From NCBI RefSeq assembly GCF_030373545.1, contig NZ_JAUDCO010000003.1:1-64000 (forward strand): a stretch of DNA of 64,000 nucleotides, read 5' to 3'. Of the stretch, positions 9,066 through 18,800 are shown one piece after another. Under the pieces are notes generated by a model. It did no database searches and was not told where the DNA came from. It saw only the letters and a list, made by a program, of their open reading frames with translations. Within the stretch, counting starts at the first letter, position 1; each line of letters begins with the position of its first letter. The translations under genes and the position numbers were made by a program. This stretch comes from Collinsella tanakaei. Lineage in GTDB: Bacteria; Actinomycetota; Coriobacteriia; Coriobacteriales; Coriobacteriaceae.

Positions 9066-9182
9066 GCTTTACACGCCCTTGCATAAGGAAACCTTAGGCT
9101 ATCGTGCAGATACGATGCGCGCGCTGGCGCTGTGCTAGGATGCACGGTCAAAGCAACCGCACTTGTGCAAGGGGGCTGGTAC

Positions 9183-10013
9183 GTGGATACGACCTCAACT
9201 CATCGCTTGACGTCCCACGCCAAGACCGAACTGCAAAAGGATGCCTACATCCTGCGGCAACTCGTCGGACGCGACTTCAAGCGCAAATACCGCCGCAGCG
9301 TCTTAGGAATCGTGTGGAGCGTGCTGAACCCCCTGCTCATGATGATCGTCATGGCGGTCGTGTTCTCCACGATCTTCGCCCAGGGGCGCAACGGCTCCAT
9401 CACGCCCGAGCTCTACCCGCTCTACCTCATCGTCGGCAACGTGACCTTCGCCGTCATGTCGGACTCGACCTCGCAGGCGCTCATGTCCATCATCGACAAC
9501 TCGTCCCTGCTCAAGAAGGTCAAGATCCACCGCTACGTGTTCCCCGTGCAGAAGATTCTGTTCTCGCTCGTGAACTTCGCGTTCTCGCTCGTCGCGGTGG
9601 CCATCGTCATGCTGTGGTTCCGCATCGTCCCCACCTGGCATCTCATATGGCTGCCCGTGGGCCTGATCCTGCTCATGCTGTTCTGCATGGGGCTCGGCCT
9701 TCTGCTCTCGGCGCTCACCGTGTTCTTCCGCGACATCATGCATCTGTGGAGCGTCGTGCTCACCGCATGGACCTATTTCACGCCCATCTTCTGGACCGAC
9801 GACTACATCAAGATCATGCCGCATGCGCTGCAGGTGCTGATGTACGGCAACCCCATGTACAGCTACCTGAACTTCATGCGCCAGATTTTCCTGTGGCAGA
9901 CGAGCCCCGAGCCCATGACGGTGGCCATGTGCGCTGGCTGGGCTGTCGTGATGCTCGTCCTGGGCTACGCCGTGTTCCACAGGCTCGAACACCGATTCAT
10001 CCTTTATATCTAA
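9183..10013 (+). CDS. second ABC-2 permease for polysaccharide/teichoic acid export
   Basis: A 276-residue membrane subunit with about six hydrophobic segments and the RDFKRKYRRSVLGIVWSVLN motif at the N-terminus that marks ABC-2 polysaccharide exporters. The GTG at 9183 is chosen because AAGGGGG lies seven bases upstream; the same frame is open to 9132 but without a good site. It is followed after 18 bases by its ATPase gene. It is a distant paralogue of the minus-strand permease at 4700-5506, so the locus encodes two complete exporters. Confidence 0.88.
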   Translation: MDTTSTHRLTSHAKTELQKDAYILRQLVGRDFKRKYRRSVLGIVWSVLNPLLMMIVMAVVFSTIFAQGRNGSITPELYPLYLIVGNVTFAVMSDSTSQALMSIIDNSSLLKKVKIHRYVFPVQKILFSLVNFAFSLVAVAIVMLWFRIVPTWHLIWLPVGLILLMLFCMGLGLLLSALTVFFRDIMHLWSVVLTAWTYFTPIFWTDDYIKIMPHALQVLMYGNPMYSYLNFMRQIFLWQTSPEPMTVAMCAGWAVVMLVLGYAVFHRLEHRFILYI

Positions 10014-10031
10014 GGCAGCTAAGGAATCCTT

Positions 10032-10796
10032 ATGGCCGATATCGCACAGGTGGCAGACAACGACTACTCCATCGAGGTCGACGACGTCACCATGATCTTC
10101 AACATGGCGTCGGAGTCCCTCACCAACCTCAAGGAGTACTTCATCAAGCTCGTGCGGCACGAGCTGTTCTTCAAGGAGTTCCGCGCCCTGCGCAACATCT
10201 CGTTCAAGGTGCGCCGCGGCGAGGTCGTCGGCCTTGTGGGCACCAACGGCTCCGGCAAGTCGACCATGCTCAAGATCATCGCCGGCGTGCTCGAGCCCAG
10301 CGAGGGCACCTGCCGGGTACGCGGCAACATCGCGCCGCTTATCGAGCTGGGCGCGGGCTTTGACCCCGAGCTCACCGCGCGCGAGAACATCTACCTCAAC
10401 GGGGCGCTCCTCGGCTACACCAAGGAGTTCATCGACGCCAACCTGCAGGGCATCATCGACTTTGCAGAACTCCATGATTTCATCGACATGCCGCTCAAGA
10501 ATTTCTCCAGCGGCATGGTGGCGCGCATCGCGTTCGCCATCGCCACCATCACCGAGCCCGACATCCTCATCGTGGACGAGACCTTATCGGTGGGCGACGT
10601 GTTCTTCCAGCGTAAATGCGAGGAGCGCATCCGCCATTTCATCGAATCCGGCGACGTGACCGTGCTGTTCGTGTCGCATGATATCGAGCAGGTCGAGCGC
10701 ATCTGCCAGCGTGCCATCTGGATCGAGAAGGGCGACCTGCGCATGGACGGTCCGGTTGGCGAGGTCTGCGAGGCGTACCGCAACCAGTTTCGGTAG
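10032..10796 (+). CDS. second ABC exporter ATPase (TagH/Wzt-like)
   Basis: ATP-binding subunit, 254 aa. Walker A GTNGSGKST (70-78), signature FSSGM (158-162), Walker B ILIVDE (178-183), DETLSVGD, and the switch SHD near 215-217. An N-terminal segment of ~50 residues precedes the core, as in teichoic-acid and O-antigen exporters. It pairs with the permease 18 bases upstream. It is paralogous to the ATPase at 3916-4710; key motifs differ in detail, so this is not a recent duplication. No carbohydrate-binding C-terminal domain. Confidence 0.9.
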   Translation: MADIAQVADNDYSIEVDDVTMIFNMASESLTNLKEYFIKLVRHELFFKEFRALRNISFKVRRGEVVGLVGTNGSGKSTMLKIIAGVLEPSEGTCRVRGNIAPLIELGAGFDPELTARENIYLNGALLGYTKEFIDANLQGIIDFAELHDFIDMPLKNFSSGMVARIAFAIATITEPDILIVDETLSVGDVFFQRKCEERIRHFIESGDVTVLFVSHDIEQVERICQRAIWIEKGDLRMDGPVGEVCEAYRNQFR

Positions 10797-11022
10797 GCGG
10801 CGCGCGGGGCGGCGCGAGCCGCAGGGTCGCCGACACTTGCCGTCGCGGGCGGCCCCTCGCCGCTCCCCCGCCTTCCGCTCCTCCGCGACCGGTTGGGCCG
10901 TTTGCCGATAGCCGCGCTGCCCTTCACCCCGTCTTGACACCATTGGGGCATACTGGAACACACCATTCACTCATATCGGTGTCGCTGCCGCGGATGCAAC
11001 GGCGCGACAAGGAGGCCCGAGC

Positions 11023-12936
11023 ATGATCGCTCCCGAACGTTCTGAGCAAACCCTCAAGTACCTCGACCTTCTCTCGGAGAAGTTCCCCAACCAGCAGTCG
11101 GTCTTCACCGAGATCATCAACCTGCAGGCCATCCTCAACCTACCCAAGGGCACCGAGCACTTCATGAGCGACCTGCACGGCGAGTACGAGGCCTTCCTGC
11201 ACATCCTCAACAACTGCTCAGGCGTCATCCGCGAGCACGTGGACGAGGACTTCGGCGACACCCTCACCGATCAGCAGAAGGCCGACCTGTGCACCCTCAT
11301 CTACTATCCGCGCGAGAAGATCGCCCTCGTGCGCGCGGCGCGCCAGGACTCCCCCAGCTGGTACAAGACCATGCTCGATAGGCTCATCACCGTCGCGCGC
11401 CGCCTGTCGAGCCGCTACACCCGCTCCAAGGTGCGCAAGGCCATCCCGCACGACTTCGCCTACATCATCGACGAGCTGCTCCACACGCATCCCGACGAGA
11501 ACAACTACCGCGTGCGCTACCACGAGCGCATCATCGACTCCATCCTGGAGACCGACTCCACCGAGGACTTCATCTACTCGCTCGCCGAGCTCATCAAGGT
11601 GCTCGCCGTCGACCACATCCACCTGGTCGGCGACATCTTCGACCGCGGCGGCGGCGCGGCCAAGATCCTCGACCGCCTGCTGTGCTGCGTGCACCAGCGC
11701 ACCGACATCCAGTGGGGCAACCACGACCTGCTGTGGATGGGCGCCGCCGCGGGCGAGCCCGCCTGCATCGTGACCGTGCTGCGCAACAACCTGCGCTACG
11801 ACAACTACGAGATCCTCGAGAACGACTACGGCATCTCGCTGCGCGAGCTCGTGGCGTTTGCCGACCGCACCTACCGCGCGGGCGACAGCATCTCACCGCT
11901 CATCAAGGCCATCAACGTCATGCTGTTCAAGCTCGAGGGGCAGATCATCCTGCGCCATCCCGAGTTCGACATGGCCGACCGTCTGCTGCTCGAGAAGATC
12001 GACGTGAGCGACGGCACGGTGGAGATCGACGGTGTCAAGTACCCCATGCTCACCGACGACTTCCCCACCCTCGACCCCGAGCACCCCTACGAGCTCAGCG
12101 CTGACGAGCAGCGCATCATGGACAAGCTCGTGTACGAGTTCACCCACACCGACCACCTGCACCGCCATATCGACTACCTCTACCGCCACGGCTCCATGTA
12201 TCTCGTGCGCAACGGCAACCTGCTGTTCCACGGCTGCATCCCCATGAATTCCGACGGAACGTTTGCCAGCATGAACTGCATGGGCACCTGGCGCGCGGGC
12301 CGCGACTACCTGGACTTCTGCGACGCCATCGCGCGGCGCGCGTGGCGCGAACACGACCAGGAGGCCCTCGACTGGATGTGGTATCTGTGGGTTGGCTACC
12401 GCTCGCCTGCCTCGGGGCGCATCGTCAAGACGTTCGAGCGCTCCTACATCGCCGACGAGTCGACATGGGATGAACCGATGGACCCCTACTTCGAGGTCAC
12501 CAAGGAGATTCCCGCATGCGATGCCATCCTGCGCGAGTTCGGCCTCACTCCCGGATACGGCCATATCGTAAACGGCCACACACCGGTGAAAACCATCAAG
12601 GGCGAGTCGCCCATCCGCGCAGACGGCCGCCTACTCGTTATCGACGGCGGTTTCTGCCAGGCCTATCATCCCAAGACCGGCATCGCGGGATACACGCTGA
12701 TCTCGAGTTCGCGCGGCATGCGCCTGAAGGCGCACGAAGCGTTTAAGAGCGTCGAGGAGGCGCTCGAACGCAACGCCGATATCCAGAGCGAAACGACTCG
12801 TTTTGACGTGCCCAAGCGTCGCCTCATGGTGTCCGACACCGATACCGGTGAGGACATCCGCAACCAGATCAACGATTTGCGCCAGCTTCTTGAGGCGTAC
12901 CGCACCGGCCTGCTCCCCGAGCGCGCCTGCGAGTAG
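11023..12936 (+). CDS. fbp: class III fructose-1,6-bisphosphatase
   Basis: Gluconeogenic enzyme that hydrolyses fructose 1,6-bisphosphate to fructose 6-phosphate. At 637 residues it has the length of the Firmicutes-type (class III, PF06874) enzyme. Metallophosphatase motifs: SDLHGE (49-54), GDIFDRG (203-209), GNHD (232-235), and the C-terminal VNGHTPVK. The start follows ACAAGGAGG. A consensus -35-like TTGACA lies at 10934, but no good -10 box follows at the right distance. With pgi at 53.8-55.5 kb it serves sugar-phosphate interconversion. Confidence 0.96.
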   Translation: MIAPERSEQTLKYLDLLSEKFPNQQSVFTEIINLQAILNLPKGTEHFMSDLHGEYEAFLHILNNCSGVIREHVDEDFGDTLTDQQKADLCTLIYYPREKIALVRAARQDSPSWYKTMLDRLITVARRLSSRYTRSKVRKAIPHDFAYIIDELLHTHPDENNYRVRYHERIIDSILETDSTEDFIYSLAELIKVLAVDHIHLVGDIFDRGGGAAKILDRLLCCVHQRTDIQWGNHDLLWMGAAAGEPACIVTVLRNNLRYDNYEILENDYGISLRELVAFADRTYRAGDSISPLIKAINVMLFKLEGQIILRHPEFDMADRLLLEKIDVSDGTVEIDGVKYPMLTDDFPTLDPEHPYELSADEQRIMDKLVYEFTHTDHLHRHIDYLYRHGSMYLVRNGNLLFHGCIPMNSDGTFASMNCMGTWRAGRDYLDFCDAIARRAWREHDQEALDWMWYLWVGYRSPASGRIVKTFERSYIADESTWDEPMDPYFEVTKEIPACDAILREFGLTPGYGHIVNGHTPVKTIKGESPIRADGRLLVIDGGFCQAYHPKTGIAGYTLISSSRGMRLKAHEAFKSVEEALERNADIQSETTRFDVPKRRLMVSDTDTGEDIRNQINDLRQLLEAYRTGLLPERACE

Positions 12937-12976
12937 CTAGCCCTGCCCGGACGGCTTTACCTAGAGATTTCCTGTT

Positions 12977-13000
12977 GCGGCCCGCTTCATTGCGGGCCGC
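12977..13000 (+). terminator. hairpin downstream of fbp
   Basis: A perfect 9-bp GC stem (12977-12985 with 12992-13000) and loop TTCATT, 40 bases past the fbp stop. The following bases are not a T-run, so termination may be weak or factor-assisted. Confidence 0.5.
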
Positions 13001-13173
13001 ACGCTTGTACTGGGTATCCTATGTTCGGCGGCGCGAGGACGCGCCATGGCGGACGCTCCGATTGCCGTCGCATCATTTGCGCCCGTTGCCGGCTGCATCG
13101 ATTGCCGGTTTGCCTTGATTTGTCGCGCGCTTGCCGCCGTCCGATTTGCGCTGCGGAAAGGATATGACCTCCC

Positions 13174-13569
13174 ATGGAGAAGCTGCTTGCCCAGATCATG
13201 AAGTTTGGCGTGGTGGGCGTCATCGCGTTTTTCATCGACTACGGCGTTATGGTGCTTCTGACCGAGGTGTTCGGCGTGCCGCCGGTCGCCTCCGCCACCG
13301 TCTCGTTCATCGTGTCCGTCGTGTTCAACTATGCTGCGAGCATGCGCTACGTGTTCAGCCACCGCGAGGGCATGAGCCGCAGGCGCGAGTTCGTCATCTT
13401 CATCGTGCTGTCGGTCATCGGTTTGGGCATCAACGATGCGATCATGTGGGCGGGCACCGAGCTTGTCGCCATCGACTACCGCATCGTCAAGATTTTTGCC
13501 ACCGCCGTGGTGATGGTCTGGAACTTCGTAACCCGCAAGGTGTTTCTGGACGGCGGGCAGGACGCCTAG
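13174..13569 (+). CDS. GtrA-family membrane protein (copy 1)
   Basis: A 131-residue protein with four predicted membrane spans (about 8-30, 38-58, 73-92, 103-122) and the GtrA pattern FGVVGVIAFFIDYG ... FNYAASMRYVF. GtrA proteins are thought to flip or pass lipid-linked sugars across the membrane, usually beside a glycosyltransferase. None is adjacent here. A related gene follows 300 bases downstream. A GGAAAGG lies 12 bases before the ATG. Confidence 0.88.
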   Translation: MEKLLAQIMKFGVVGVIAFFIDYGVMVLLTEVFGVPPVASATVSFIVSVVFNYAASMRYVFSHREGMSRRREFVIFIVLSVIGLGINDAIMWAGTELVAIDYRIVKIFATAVVMVWNFVTRKVFLDGGQDA

Positions 13570-13587
13570 GCTCGGCTTTTTGCGCTT

Positions 13588-13617
13588 GCCGCCATGCGGG
13601 CGCGCCCGCATGGCGGC
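13588..13617. terminator. perfect 30-base palindrome after GtrA copy 1
   Basis: Two 15-base arms meeting without a spacer (13588-13602 and 13603-13617), very GC-rich and centred on GGGCGCGCCC. It starts 19 bases after the stop. There is no T-run; probably a transcription-end or mRNA-stabilising hairpin. Confidence 0.45.
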
Positions 13618-13868
13618 GCCGCTTGGACGTGCGGAAATTTGCGCGCTGGCGCTGAGCGTGCGCCTGCGGCTTTGCGCACGGGCGCCGACCGTGCATCCCA
13701 CGACCTCTCAGCCGACCCCAGCCGCGAAACGACCCCTCAAATGTGGATAGCCTCTGGTATCTAACTGGACTTTTTTCGGGCGCCCTTACATTTTGGCTTC
13801 GCTTGACCTAAAGTGGTCACACTTTATCGGCAGGTAGCGTCCTGCCGGAACCTAACGAAGGAGACCGC

Positions 13869-14276
13869 GTGCGCAGGGCACTCAACAATCCCATGACGAG
13901 GCAGTTCGCCAAGTTCGCCTTGGTGGGCTTTACGTCGCTTGCGGTCGACTATGTCTTGCTGGTCGCCCTCGTCGAGCTTTTCCACATCGACGTCCTCGTG
14001 GGAACGACCATTGCCTTCATCGCCTCGGTCGTCGTGAACTACCTGCTGAGCATGAAGTATGTCTTCGAGCGCCGCGACGACCTGTCGCGCAAGCGCGAGT
14101 TCACCATCTTCGCCGTGCTGTCCGCGATCGGTCTGGGCCTTACCGACCTGTTCATGTTCGTAGGCGTCGCGTTTTTGAGCATCGGCTACCAGGCCATGAA
14201 GCTCATCTCCACGTTCATGGTCACCTGGTACAACTTCTTCAGCCGCAGGCGCTTTCTGGACGGCGGCCACGCGTAG
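13869..14276 (+). CDS. GtrA-family membrane protein (copy 2)
   Basis: A 135-residue paralogue of the previous gene: FALVGFTSLAVDYVLL, VVNYLLSMKYVFERRDDLSRKREF and the FLDGG C-terminus match it closely in order and spacing. Four membrane spans. The GTG start is preceded by GAAGGAGA. The two copies have separate upstream regions and different stops, so they look like an old tandem duplication. Inferred role: movement of lipid-linked glycans for wall or membrane polymers; no direct partner gene is adjacent. Confidence 0.87.
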   Translation: MRRALNNPMTRQFAKFALVGFTSLAVDYVLLVALVELFHIDVLVGTTIAFIASVVVNYLLSMKYVFERRDDLSRKREFTIFAVLSAIGLGLTDLFMFVGVAFLSIGYQAMKLISTFMVTWYNFFSRRRFLDGGHA

Positions 14277-14367
14277 CGAAGAACGCGTCCGAACGCACCG
14301 AGAAGCGTTTGGCGTGGCTATTCGCGATTCGCGCGCTCAGCGCTGCCCCACGTACGTGCTACCTCCC

Positions 14368-14455
14368 GTACGCACCTCGTACACTAATTCGCGCCCTTGG
14401 CGTGCTCGCTGCCACATGTACGCACCTCGTACCGATTTGCGCCCTTGGCGTGCTC
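14368..14455. repeat. 50-bp-period imperfect direct repeat, two units
   Basis: The 15-mer GTACGCACCTCGTAC occurs at 14368-14382 and again at 14418-14432. Each is followed, after 7-8 variable bases, by a CGCCCTTGGCGTGCTC block (14392-14407 and 14440-14455). A third, weaker relative (GCGCGCTCAGCG) precedes them near 14331. No coding sense. Confidence 0.7.
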
Positions 14456-14884
14456 TGCGTCGCCTCCCCACGCGCCTGAGAATCGTTCGTATTCGGCGAA
14501 GTGGTCACGAGGACACGATTACCGTCAATCCGGTGCGCCTTGACGGCTTGGTCCGGCCCCCGAAAGGCCTCCGATTGCACCTCTCGGGCACTTTACGACC
14601 CGTTGTAACCCCTCGCAGCCCCTCATGAAGCCTTCTAAGACCCACATTTAGTCTGAACTCGGACTTTATATGGAGTTCGCGGCGCTTCACGGGATGCTGA
14701 TACGACAGGAATCGTTCTCTCGTGACCACATTCGCGATCACGAGCGCGCCCGAAGGGGTCTAAGGCACTCAAATGACACCACAGCGAGGTGTCGGAAGCG
14801 CGTTGAAGGCACCCGGAAGGATAGACGCGAGGGCTTAAGGGTTTGCAGCGCCCGGAAAGCCAGCAGGCAACCCGAAAGGAAACA

Positions 14885-14911
14885 GCAGCGCCGCGCGATG
14901 CGCGGCGCTGC
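14885..14911 (-). terminator. terminator of the DUF4430/cobalamin operon
   Basis: A perfect 12-bp GC-rich stem (14885-14896 with 14900-14911) and loop GAT. On the minus strand it lies 50 bases past the stop of the 14963-15853 gene and is followed by CTGTTTCCTTTC, a loose T-rich tract. Confidence 0.65.
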
Positions 14912-14962
14912 AAGATGCGAACCATCTATGGGATTGTTTTTCAGGGCAAAGCCAAGAACAGA

Positions 14963-15853
14963 CTAGCCGGTGATGTAGAACCATTCCACCGAGTCGCCGT
15001 CGGACAGCACGTAGCTGCCGGAGCTCATGCCCGGGGTCACCCCGTTGACAGCGTAATTCCAGCCGCTGGCCTCACCGTATTCCATCTCGGCAAGACCGCC
15101 GATAGCGCTCACGTAGATGCCGAGCGCCGAGTTGCTTGCGTTGACCGAAAGGCCGCAGGCGCACAGTGCATCGTATGCGGTCGCACCCTCATCAAACGTG
15201 AAGGTTCCCCCACCGGAAACCTGACCGCCGACGGCGCTCGAGCTCACCGATACGCTCACGGTAACCGTATGGCGTTGCTCAGCCGGCGGCTCCTGCGGAG
15301 CGGGCGCCGACTGCTCAGGCGCCGTCTGGGTGGCGCCGCTCTGCTCGCTCTCATCGGAGCCGGCAGCGTCGCTATACGATACGGAGCCGCCTGCCCCCTC
15401 AACAGAACCGGACGCCTGTCCATCTGAAGCACCGGCAGAGTCAGCCGTCGTATCGGTCGCGTCATCGGCGGAGGATTCCTCGTCCTTCGCCTCTTCGGGC
15501 TCGTTCTCGTTCTTCTCGTCCTTCACCTCAGGCTTCTGCTGAGCAGAGCCCTGCTCAGCGTCATTCGATGAGGCCTCGGCTGTCGTCTGGAACAACCAGG
15601 ACACCGACCAGCTCCCATGGGGACCAGGATGGATAAAGCCCAGTGACACGACGATGAGCGCAGCGCACAGCACGGCAAGGGCGCCGAGCACGATGGGTCG
15701 GCGCGAAGCCCCTGCACGGGCCCGACCTGATGGGGAACCCTCAGACGCAACCCGCAGGAAGTCATCAGGGTGGCTCTGGGAACCCTGCGCATCCTTTGCC
15801 GCATCGTCCGCAACGCGCACATCATCAGCTTGCTTGATCTTACGATCGTCCAT
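14963..15853 (-). CDS. membrane-anchored DUF4430 (transcobalamin-like) protein
   Basis: A 296-residue protein: charged N-terminus inside the cell, one membrane span (about 53-74), a long acidic Ser/Glu/Asp/Ala spacer (90-190) and one C-terminal DUF4430 domain (about 195-296) with the hallmarks SGWNYAVNG and GDSVEWFYITG. DUF4430 (PF14478) resembles the C-terminal domain of transcobalamin and intrinsic factor, which binds cobalamin. The ATG lies six bases after the upstream gene, with GGAAGGAGGGG just before. It is co-transcribed with the 15860-19090 gene behind a cobalamin riboswitch, so a role in holding B12 (or a corrinoid) at the cell surface is likely. No transporter gene is adjacent. Confidence 0.85.
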   Translation of the reverse strand: MDDRKIKQADDVRVADDAAKDAQGSQSHPDDFLRVASEGSPSGRARAGASRRPIVLGALAVLCAALIVVSLGFIHPGPHGSWSVSWLFQTTAEASSNDAEQGSAQQKPEVKDEKNENEPEEAKDEESSADDATDTTADSAGASDGQASGSVEGAGGSVSYSDAAGSDESEQSGATQTAPEQSAPAPQEPPAEQRHTVTVSVSVSSSAVGGQVSGGGTFTFDEGATAYDALCACGLSVNASNSALGIYVSAIGGLAEMEYGEASGWNYAVNGVTPGMSSGSYVLSDGDSVEWFYITG

Positions 15854-15859
15854 GATGGC

Positions 15860-18800
15860 TTACCCCTCCTTCCCGTACCGGGAGCGTCCAAAGGCAAGGT
15901 ACGCACCGATGGCAATCAAGCCGGCCGCACCGGCGGCAACGCCGGCGTATGCCCAGGTGTTGGTCGCAAGCTCGGCCGCATGCCCAGCGCTGTCCGAGAC
16001 GCCTCCGGCAGCGGTTGCCACCGTGCGGTCACCAACTGCGCCCGCAGCTTCGGCGGACGTCCCCGCCTGGGCCGCGTCGCTTGCCACCTGGCTTTGCGAG
16101 CGCGCCGCGTTCCCGTCCGCAAGCGGAGCGTGCGCGGCCGCGACCGTACCGGCCGCCAGCGGTCGAGCACCCGGGGCCACCGTACCCGCAGACGCACTCG
16201 GGCCCTGGGGCGCTGTGGGCTGCTGCGAGCCCGTGCCGGAGCCGGTCCCTGTCGATCCCGAGCCGCCGCCGGTCTGGCCACCGCCGAGCGCGACCCACTT
16301 GGCATACAGGGTCATATCGCCCGTCACCGGATCATCGAAGTCCCAGGCGACGGTACCGTCAGCGTCGACGTACCAGCCGGCAAATCTATAGCCTGCGCGC
16401 ACAGGATCGGCGGGCTTCACGAGCTTTCCGCCTTGGACGGGACGGGCGCCGGACACCTCGCTTCCGCCCTGGCTATCGAAACGAACCGTATAGCCTGCAG
16501 CGGCGCTCAGGCAGAACAGATGCCCGGAGTCGTTCGTGTAGTACAGGTTTCCGTCAGCGTCCGCGATCACGCTGGCCGTGCAGTAGTTCTGCTGGTCTTC
16601 GCCTGGCGTGTAGATGAGCTCCACCGCGCCGGTGCTCGCCGCGTATCGGTAGACGCCGCCCGGCTTGCTGTTGCTCGTAAAGTACACGTAGGTGTCGTCG
16701 CCCTGCACCGATACGAGCGGCGAGGACTTGACCTCGCCGGAGCTCTCGGTGCGATAGCTGCCCGCAACCTCCATGGTCGCCAGGTCGATCGCGACGAGCA
16801 CGCCGTGGTACTCGGCGTCGATACCGCCCACATACGCCACGCCATCCGCCACCGCCGGCGTGGAGGTCGAGGACGAGGCGAACGCCACGCTGCCCGCAAC
16901 GCGCAGGGTGTCCCCTTCGCGCACAATCTTGAACAGGGTCGCAGGCCCGCGGCCCACGGCGAGATACACCGGGTTGCCGTCTTCGGTACCGGCGGAGACG
17001 ATCGTCGAGCGGCAGGCCATGCCGATGTACGCGCTCGAGACGACCTCACCCGTGGCGGCATCGATCAGCTGCACGCGGCCGGCCTCGTCGCCGATGATGA
17101 TCTCGTCGCCCGAGGCGCACGCGCCTGCCCAGTAGTAGCCGGCACCGGCGTCGCCCTCGCCCGCAACGGTGATGTTTTGCCACATGACGCGACCGTCGGA
17201 TATGCGCACGCAGACGAGGGCGCCCGCACGCGCGTTGCCCGTGGCGCCCGCGCCGGACTCAAAGCCCGCGATGACGCAGCCGTTCGTGACGGTAAGCGTC
17301 GAGTTGGCCTGGTAGCGACCACCGTTCGCAGGGGCCTCGAGCACCGGTGTGCGCCAGACACGGGTGAGGGTATCCGCCGTGAACGCGGAAAGCGATCCGT
17401 CGTCCGAGGGAACGATGATCAGGCCGTCCGCGTACACCGGGCGCGAGAAATACGACGTCCTGCCGCCGGTCGTCACGCGCTTCTCGATGGCGCCTGTCTG
17501 GGCGTTGACCTTGATGAGCTCGGTCGACGATGTCACGAAGATGCTGCCGCCCGCGATGATGGGATCGCCGGCGGAGATGTACTGCGTGCCCTCGGGGCGA
17601 AGGTCGATCGCCCACTTCTCGTTCGCCGCCTCGCTGGGCGTCGGGACGTTTACGAGCGTCGTGCCGCCCGCGTTGCCGAATCCGACCCAGGACGCATCGT
17701 AGTCGGGGCGCTCGGCATCCGGGTCGATGGGCAGTTCGTCGGGGTCGGGCTGCTCGTCACCGTAGGCGGCGTACCCCCATACGATGCTGTCGCCCTCCTC
17801 GAGCACCACGCTGCCGGCACCGAGCTCGGAGCTCACGCCGTTCACATACAGCTGCCAATAGGCACCGGTATCGGCGTCGTAGCCAAGCGACTCCCCGGTA
17901 AACGGCGAGGTGATGGCATTGAGGAACCATCCCCACTCGCCCACGCCGCAATCCGCCGCAAGACCGGCATGCTCGAGGGCGAGCTCGGTCAGGTCCGCCG
18001 CGGTGGCGCCTTGCTCGAGCGTCAGCTCGGAGGCGTCGGCCCACCAGACGGCGTTGCCGTTCGCATCGGGACCGGCGATGGCGATCGTCGCCGTGACCTC
18101 GTCGGCCGGCTCCTCGGGCGCCTCCTCGGGAAGCTCGTCGCCGAAGGCGGAGTAGTACAGCGCGATGCGGTCGCCCTTGGCAAGCTCGATCTGGCCTGCG
18201 CCAAGCTCAGCGGCCTTGCCGTTCACGAACAGCTGCCAGTACCTGCCCGTCGCCTCGTCCCAACCGATCTGGGTTCCCGGGTCATACGGAGCCGCGATCG
18301 AGGACAGATACCAGCTCTCCCCCTCGCCCGAAACGACAGCGAAAAGGCCGGCGTCGGCAAGCTGGCGCTCAAGCAGGTCGGCGGCCGTGGAGCCCTCGTC
18401 CATCTCGTAGGACGTCGACGCGGCCCACACCTGCTCCTCGCCTGCGGCATCGATGCCGATGATGGTCGAGGAGACGTTGACGGTGGCCGCGCGTTCATCG
18501 GCGTCGCTTCCGTCCTTGGGGGTCTCGGGGTCATCGCTTGCCTGCAGGCCGTTGGATATGTTGCCGGCACCGTTCGGCTGCGTGTCGGCGGATGTCTGGG
18601 AGCCATCGGGCTCGCCGGGCAGCGTGTCGCCGTCGCCCGGCATCTCACCTGTACCGCTTGAGGGCTGGTCGGCGCCGGAATCGGTCACGCCGCCCGAGGA
18701 CAGGTCGCCCGTGCCAGACTGCACCGAATCGCCCGCTGTGGATCCGGCGCCCGAATCGCCCGCGGACGAGGTCGAGCCCGAATCCGAACCCGCACCCGTA

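Larger units (their letters stand above)
14277..14962. other. 686-base region without a convincing gene
   Basis: Frames of 73-98 codons exist on both strands, but they are Arg-rich, lack ribosome binding sites and resemble no family. The stretch holds the direct repeat at 14368-14455, a small inverted repeat GACACC-N7-GGTGTC near 14775, and the terminator at 14885-14911. Part of it could be a decayed gene. Confidence 0.5.

Noticed and set aside
10934-10956. Promoter of fbp from TTGACA at 10934
   Set aside because: The next -10-like sequence (TACTGG) is only 11 bases away, and nothing suitable follows at 16-18 bases.
14505-14966. Small ORFs of 78-98 codons in the gap after GtrA
   Set aside because: No ribosome binding sites, Arg-rich composition, no family likeness, and they run into the operon terminator or its end.
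15770-18661. A 963-codon plus-strand frame opposite the DUF4430 surface protein gene
   Set aside because: Arg-rich product without domains; the minus strand has a signal peptide, recognisable domains and a riboswitch. It is a high-GC shadow.
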